From: Pholiota molesta | Taxonomy: Eukaryota > Basidiomycota > Agaricomycetes > Agaricales > Strophariaceae | Assembly (NCBI GenBank): GCA_014925825.1 | Contig: JACGCK010000033.1 | Location: forward strand, 124,001 to 188,000 | DNA length: 64,000 bases | Direction: 5' to 3' | In this document: one piece after another, positions 58,304-64,000 of the stretch | Numbering within the stretch: the first letter of the stretch is position 1 | How the letters are laid out: each line of letters opens with the position of its first letter | Translations under genes and position numbers: made by a program | Notes under the pieces: generated by a model | Database searches by the model: none | The model's input: the letters and a program-made list of their open reading frames with translations, nothing else | Told to the model about the DNA's origin: nothing

Positions 58304-61300
58304 CTAATTCACCACCGTCGGTTGCTCTGACTGAGAAGCAAAGGAAGCAGCAGGCTGCGCCAGTCTCCTGGCAGCCTCACTAATGCCCTTCTTCATATAG
58401 CCCGAGATCCTCTCTTCCGCCCGGAAATCCTGCTTGTTCAAATCAGTATAATCAACAAACATATCAGGCCCAAGCCTCATCGTCCCGATGGCGAGGGGCT
58501 GAAAAGCTTCCGCAGACAGATTCAGGTACTCCTCGACGGACGAGGACGCCGCATCAAAATTGGGCGCTAATCCCGGGCCGTGGGCCGTCGCGATCTCGGA
58601 AAAGGGGTCGGGGAAGATCCTGACTTGGAAAACGGCGCCAGGCGCAAAGAAAGACGGCGGGTTGTCGTCGCCGAAGGGCTGCATCGAGCGTTCGTGGGCG
58701 AGGGCGTAGAGGAGGAGTCCGTTCCCCAGTTCTTCTTCGTCGAGAGGGAGATCGAGAGCGAGCTCTATTCTTTGCGCCATGAGCTGGGCGTTGGGCGCCT
58801 TTAGCAGCATGTGGTCGATGTGCTGTTCGTCTGAGGTGCCGTAGAGATAGAACGGGAAGTAGTTTTCGGGATAATCTGGGTCCCTCCATTTGGAGGATAG
58901 AGATCTGTTTTTTATGACTAGGACGTTCGTAAGCGTGCATTGTTCAACGACGGTTCCCCTAAATTTGGATTTCATTCGAGTTCGCATGTATTTTTCAAGA
59001 AAGGACACTCACTTCCTGTAAATATATCCATCGATGGTCGTGTTAGTCACAATATCTTCTATAGTGGCAAGAGGAATATTATAGGTGAAGACATCGTTGG
59101 GATGAGCATCTTTAGTGTTGAGATAGCGGGTCCACTGCAAACTGGCCATGTCGGCACTGATGATAAGTTGCTGCCGCGCATTCGCTTTGTGAAAGAGAGG
59201 CCGATAAATCAGGAAGAGCTTGTCCGTTCCTTGCATGATGAAAGTATGCTCTTGCGGGTGTACGGTATTGCGCGCGACAACATGCTGCATGGCGCATACA
59301 TGGTTATCTTTGAGGGGTCTCATTAATGTTATTGTCATGCTTACCTCCATTTCTTCAAGGAGCGTATGCCGAAATATATCAGCGATATGTCCCGCAAAAT
59401 CAGCGGTTAATTGGAAGGGCGACATCACGACGTTCCTCAAAACGAAAAGACTCTGGTTCGACCCCGTCTCCAGCCCCAGCCTCTTCTTAAAGGTCGTTAA
59501 ACACTTTCCATAGTCATCCTGTGCGAACGTCGTCGAAGTAATATAGATAGGCTTGGTCAACGGGTCATCGTCGACCCGAGTCACCGAGAGCCTCTCGAAG
59601 ATACAGCGGTTGAGGTAATTCGCTTCTTCCACATCGTCATTGACTTCCCAGACATCAGGGTCTATGAGGTTTCGCATGCGGAAGTTGCATGCGAAAGCGT
59701 TGATGTTGAGGCCAGAGCCGAGCCAGCGCATCTCACTTACAACCTCCGGGTCGGGATTGTCGGCGATGTCGCGATGCGACTTGCCGATGATGTTCTCGGT
59801 GATGAATTTCTTCTCTTGCTCGACGAGGGCCTCATTTGGTTCGTTCCTTAATTTGTTCAAAGGGACGACCAGATAGGGCGTGGAAGAATCCGACATCGCC
59901 GCCCAGTGGGCTGAGATCTGTGGTAGATAATCGCCGGGCGCTTAGATAACGTAACGGTCAGGATAGTGGTTAGGCGCTCACTCTGGCACAGTTGAGACAA
60001 ACTTCACTCAGTAACCTTCCATGCCCCTCTTTATGCAAACCCACGACTTTATGATGCAGATACACCGATGCAGCAGATGCGCCTGGTTTACTACCCAACA
60101 AGAATTATTCATGGGCGCCTTATTTTTTGAGAAAGTAGAGCTTACCTTCCTTCAACGCCACACGTGCCAATACTTTCACCATCCTTCCCTTGGTGGAGGT
60201 ACGGAGCCGTCGAGGTCACCATATGCCTCAAGCGACCATCCATATAACACTAGATACAACGACGGCGTTAATTCAATCGAATGAAATGCAGAAATTGGAC
60301 TAAACTAGACCACCTGCAGGATAGGTACAATATCCGCTCTTGTGGGGATCGACGGTGACAGAGTCTGCTTCGTGAAGTGCTTCCAGTTGGCGTTGCGTGT
60401 GCTCTTTCAACATCGATAACGCCGGAGCGCCAGTATCAGTAGTGTATCCCTCGTCGGCCGAGGAGGGTACGCCGTCGCCGATGTCATGTTGGGGTTTGTC
60501 TCTGATCATGGACGCAAAGTACCCACCCCAAGCGGCATCTGATTTTAAAGTCAGCACAGAACTCGAAAGCCGGTACGTGGGGACAGGCTGCACCTGCGTG
60601 GACGACGAACGACAACCCTCTGGCTTGGAAGAATTTCTGCAGCTCGATAATTTTATCCAATGGATCGACAGCGCCTTCCTCGGTGGACCCGATAACGGCC
60701 ACCACTGCATATACGGCCTGTTTCTTGGTGAGACTCGTTTCGAGTGCTTTTCTGAGGTCGGCAATATCCATCTGCGCGTTCTCGTCGACGGCGATATTGA
60801 CAACATTACTGGACCCAATGCCGGTAATCGCTGGAAGTGCCTCTCAGCACGATAACCGGATATGTGAATATTCCGACTTACCTGCTGCCTTTGGCCATGA
60901 ATAATGCTTCGTGCTAGAGATCAAGTATTGTATCGAGTCTTTAATTTCATACTTCGCTTCGTAGACGTCCTTGCCACGCGACTGGATGAGATAGGGCGCA
61001 AGGGATTTATCTAAGAAGGTTGACGAGATCCCGAATTCCGTATGAAGTCGGTTCGCTATCGAAAGGATCTCTTCTGGACGTAGATTAAGCAAGTCCCAAG
61101 TGCTTAGATCGTAGAAAAGCGACATTTTGTATGGAGTGGTGCATTTGTGGATCTGAAATACGTCCGCGATGAAAGCCAGAGGTCCTTGGGGATGCATGGC
61201 TTCCTTCAGAGCGATTGGATATAATTTGAGATTGCGGGCTAATATCGTGATTTTAGTGGACGAGTTCTACTGAAAGGATTGAGTTATCAACTTACCAGCC

Positions 61301-61880
61301 CTTCAAACGAGGATTTAGTGGTAATTGTTGATGGCGGAAAATATACATACCACATGGATTCCAGGTTGGCGACGGTACCGTCGCAGGTGATATGCCCCCA
61401 TGGCCGAATCTGGCCCTCTCTCGAATACCCTATCATATCGCAAAGCTGCAAGCCCGCCTCGAGTTCAAGCGAAGTCGTCGCCGGACTCGACTCGAAGGCC
61501 ACGTTATTCGGGTTGAACAGCATCGCTGCCAGCCAGCCAAACATCGACGGCAGGCTGGGCTCGAACACCATGTGGCCCGCGTATCTGGGAGAATAGAGCG
61601 GGATGGATTTCTCTTTCAAGCGCTCCGCAAGCCTTGTGACCTCCCGGCGCAGGTTGCGGGTGGCTTGTTGGAACGCGGCGGATTCCTGGATGTCGGGCGT
61701 GGTGAGCGCGCCGTCTTCCGGGTGATACGCTTGCCGTGCTTGCGCATGGGTGTCTAGGACCTGGTTGAAGAGATCCTTGAGCAGGGCGGCGTTCTCTGCC
61801 TGTGGTCCGAGGAACCAGGCCGACAGGGCCCCGTGGAGATTGAAGGACGATGGGTCATAGCTTGAGCTTGTATCCGACAT
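58304..61880 (-). CDS. PLP-dependent aromatic amino acid decarboxylase with long C-terminal extension
   Basis: Group II decarboxylase producing an aromatic amine such as tyramine or tryptamine. Nine exons (minus): 61880-61351, 61238-60882, 60842-60594, 60538-60306, 60249-60146, 60090-59982, 59917-59345, 59284-59013, 58958-58304; about 1025 residues. Landmarks: YSPRYAGHMVFEPSLPSMFG, CDGTVANLESMW, VHADAAWGGYF (PLP-contacting Asp), and the Schiff-base lysine in SVTVDPHKSGYCTYPAGG near residue 445. The part after exon 6 (GSGLNINAFACNFR, ITSTTFAQDDYGKCL, NTVHPQEHTFIMQGTDKLF) belongs to the long non-canonical fungal form with a C-terminal domain absent from animal enzymes. The join between exons 1 and 2 (before ARNLK) does not keep frame as written, so a base is probably wrong there. 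All other junctions fit. Confidence 0.85.
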
Positions 61881-62045
61881 TGTGAATGGACTTTGGTGAA
61901 AGATGTCGATGGTAGGCAGTGGTAAGCCATGGTGAGTAGGTCATAATGACGTTCCGCGAAAGCGAAACAAATTGCGAGACAAGATGGTTAGGTAAGTATC
62001 ATTGAAAGAAACACTTGAATAATTTTGGACACTTCGTAATTTAAT
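61881..62045. promoter_or_regulatory. decarboxylase upstream region
   Basis: Short spacer of 165 bp between the decarboxylase start and tRNA-Ala, so the promoter overlaps or abuts the tRNA gene. No TATA box identified. Confidence 0.35.
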
Positions 62046-62131
62046 GGGCACATGGTGTAGTTGGTTATCACGCTCGCTTAGCATTTGATATGGTTTGCGA
62101 GAGGTGTTGGGTTCAATTCCCAATGCGTCCA
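62046..62131 (+). tRNA. tRNA-Ala (AGC) with 12-nt intron
   Basis: Mature part identical to the copy at 49420-49513, including G3-U70 and the same A-C mismatch; only the intron after position 37 differs (12 nt against 20 nt). A run of eight T residues lies about 20 nt downstream. Confidence 0.92.
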
Positions 62132-62249
62132 TTTCAGAAGTAAAACCTGACTTTTTTTTGTTTTGCCCTGAGCAGCCACGAAGTCCTTCAGGCCTCAGGC
62201 TTCAAGTAACAAAGTTAAATTTTAGTCTTGACTAAGGCTCCAACCGTAC

Positions 62250-62345
62250 ACTACATATACGTATACGGCCGACGGCGTATATATACAGATATGGTTGTAT
62301 ACCATATACATACCGTATATATACGGATATATGGTTTTTGTATAT
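62250..62345. repeat. AT-rich imperfect palindromes (GTATA/TATAC)
   Basis: Repeated GTATA and TATAC units; the core at 62313-62326 (CCGTATATATACGG) is a perfect palindrome. It could be a simple repeat or a cruciform-prone site. Confidence 0.5.
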
Positions 62346-64000
62346 GGTTATAGGATTTAGTAACTTAAATACCCCATAAAGCAAGTTCTCTGTGCTTTCT
62401 TTTGTGCTTCAGAGGCTCATTAACATCAAATAAGCCTTGTTTTAGCCAAGTTTTAGACTCCCAAGGAAAACCTACTTTTCCTAGATCTGTGCAGATTTTT
62501 GCTGTTTTTTCATGAGCGCCTCTGTGCCTATCTGCTAGCTTTTTGTATCGGGCTGTGGTCTGAATCTGCTGTGGTAGGAATCCGTAGGATGAGGGGATTT
62601 CATTTGATTCGGACCTATAAATACACTTTCTGACTATAAATTATAATACTCCTCTGTGTTCCTAAATCCTCTACGCCTCGGTACGGTGCCCCCTTTGCCA
62701 CCTATCTCTTCACCCACCACCCAAAGACCAGTCAGGCAGCTAAACGTGCATAGGATGAGCGGAAAAGCTCCAGCCTCTTGCTGCTTCAGAGCTTTGAAGG
62801 ATCTCGATGACTACCAATATGTAAGATTGGCATTCTGAGCATTTCCATCTCAGTGCATATTTGCCGGGCCCGCAGTGCTGAGCAGAGTGACGCAGAACCA
62901 CTCATACCAGCGCAGAACGGGTTTTCACTGGGCTTGAGCTGCTTGACTTTTTGAGGGAACTAGAGCTCAACTCGCCTGGTGCTTATTTTTTTTTTGGCCT
63001 GTCATTCACATGAATCATACCGAATCGTATTCTATTCCCCACTTTGTGAAATGCTTTTCTTTGGTGCCACCGTTTACAAAACACTAATCGACGATAACCA
63101 CTCTCCGCGTCCACACGCGCCTCGTCTCCACGTCGTCCAAATATTTGAGCTGCGCCGGGCCCTGAAGGGGATTAGTGGAATAGATACTTTCATATTGACC
63201 CGCGGAATAGACTGTTCAAAAAGAAACCTCGTTGGTTGGGTCGACTTCTTACCTGTACCTCGGTATCTGAGCGTCATATTCCCATGTCATCTGGCCGGCG
63301 AAGGATCTGCAGAATTCTGCGGCCCATCGACGCCAGTGGAAACTGGGAACCTTTTCCCAAATCATACATGGAATCTCAGACTCACGGAAACTGGCGCCGA
63401 ACTTGTTGCTCAGCTAATGATGATTAGAGTGAATTATCAGATATTGGGTTACTCGGGTTCATAGATACGCGTTGGGGTTTACCTGCGCGCAATATCCTGG
63501 TCATCCGAGGAACAAACTCGACGGAGGCGCGTTTGCAGGCTGGCTATGAAGCGCGACGTGAGAGTGTGCGAGAATAGCGACGTCAGATCCCAAAATACTA
63601 GTTTTCCTAGTGCTTAGCCCTGACCAGATTTGAGACAATTGTCCGGGTTGGCGCCGGGCTACTAATTATTCGGTATTGATGTGCCCCAAGATTAAAGTAT
63701 ACTTGCAAGAAAGTTTTCGACATTTGGCCTTATCGTCGTGCTTCTACTAGTATCGTTAGGATGGTCTGTCCTGTTGGGAGTTCCACCATTGTCGGGTTCC
63801 TAAATAGTTTGTATGTCAGATTAGTTCGAAGCGTAAACGGCGTACTAGTCACCTAGTCACGGATCAGATGTTTGTCGGCCTTGAATAAGCTTGCCCAATC
63901 GGAAGAAAAGAGGTGCCATGTCCAGATGCTTGGAAGACAGATATGCATATGGTCGTGCAGAGCACACAAATTATGCAGCTTGGTGAAGTGGGACGAAAAA
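62346..64000. other. gene-poor right end
   Basis: About 1.65 kb, no gene I can support. On the minus strand near 63260-63380 a coding-like stretch reads VPSFHWRRWAAEFCRSFAG and MTWEYDAQIPRYR, then stops; a splice at 63239 would add only a few residues. Confidence 0.35.

Noticed and set aside
59009..59896. Separate gene beginning MSDSSTPYLVVPLNK
   Set aside because: Exons at 60249-60146 and 60090-59982 join it in frame to the decarboxylase, and that Met is internal (AHWAAMSDSS).
63074..63400. Minus-strand stretch VPSFHWRRWAAEFCRSFAG as a gene
   Set aside because: The only available intron would be 41 bp and adds a handful of residues; no family recognised, so left as unexplained.

Overview
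The window looks like nuclear DNA of a mushroom-forming basidiomycete (Agaricomycetes). The support is dense short introns (about 48-65 bp, GT-AG with a few GC-AG), tRNA genes with small introns after position 37, and Agaricomycete-expanded families: a DUF6589 protein, an F-box family led by a conserved MHGP-LSLDDS start, and a fungal kinase-like protein. The species cannot be named from sequence alone.

Layout. 0-9 kb: the 3' part of a DUF6589 gene at the left edge, a gene-poor stretch, then an F-box protein. 9-21 kb: a delta-9 fatty acid desaturase with cytochrome b5 tail, two tandem genes for a secreted protein made of three copies of a small two-cysteine repeat, a PTEN/TEP1-like phosphatase lying between two inverted tRNA-Asp genes, and a B-type cyclin. 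21-36 kb: a duplicated gene fragment, SWC5 (BCNT), a small secreted protein, a kinase-like protein, a phosphotransferase relic, a GH18 chitinase, a JTB-like membrane protein, SRP19/SEC65 and a second F-box paralogue. 35.7-49.5 kb: listerin (17 exons, RING finger), a divergent aryl-alcohol-dehydrogenase-type aldo-keto reductase, a GDSL/SGNH esterase, a bestrophin-like channel (14 exons) and tRNA-Ala. 50-64 kb: the parent of the 21-kb fragment, three tandem NmrA/EasG-like NAD(P)-binding genes, a long PLP-dependent aromatic amino acid decarboxylase, a second tRNA-Ala and a gene-poor tail.

How genes may work together. Most genes are unrelated housekeeping functions (lipid desaturation, cell cycle, SRP targeting, ribosome quality control, chromatin). 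Two neighbourhoods look accessory: the tandem secreted repeat proteins, and the decarboxylase next to three reductase-like paralogues, a plausible small amine or alkaloid pathway (inference only).

Quality caution. Reading frames of the desaturase, PTEN-like and cyclin genes, and less so the chitinase, are broken by several single-base indels although the protein sequence around each break is well conserved. Genes such as listerin, bestrophin, the aldo-keto reductase, SRP19, SWC5, the NmrA triplet and the tandem secreted genes are free of them; their spliced lengths are exact multiples of three.
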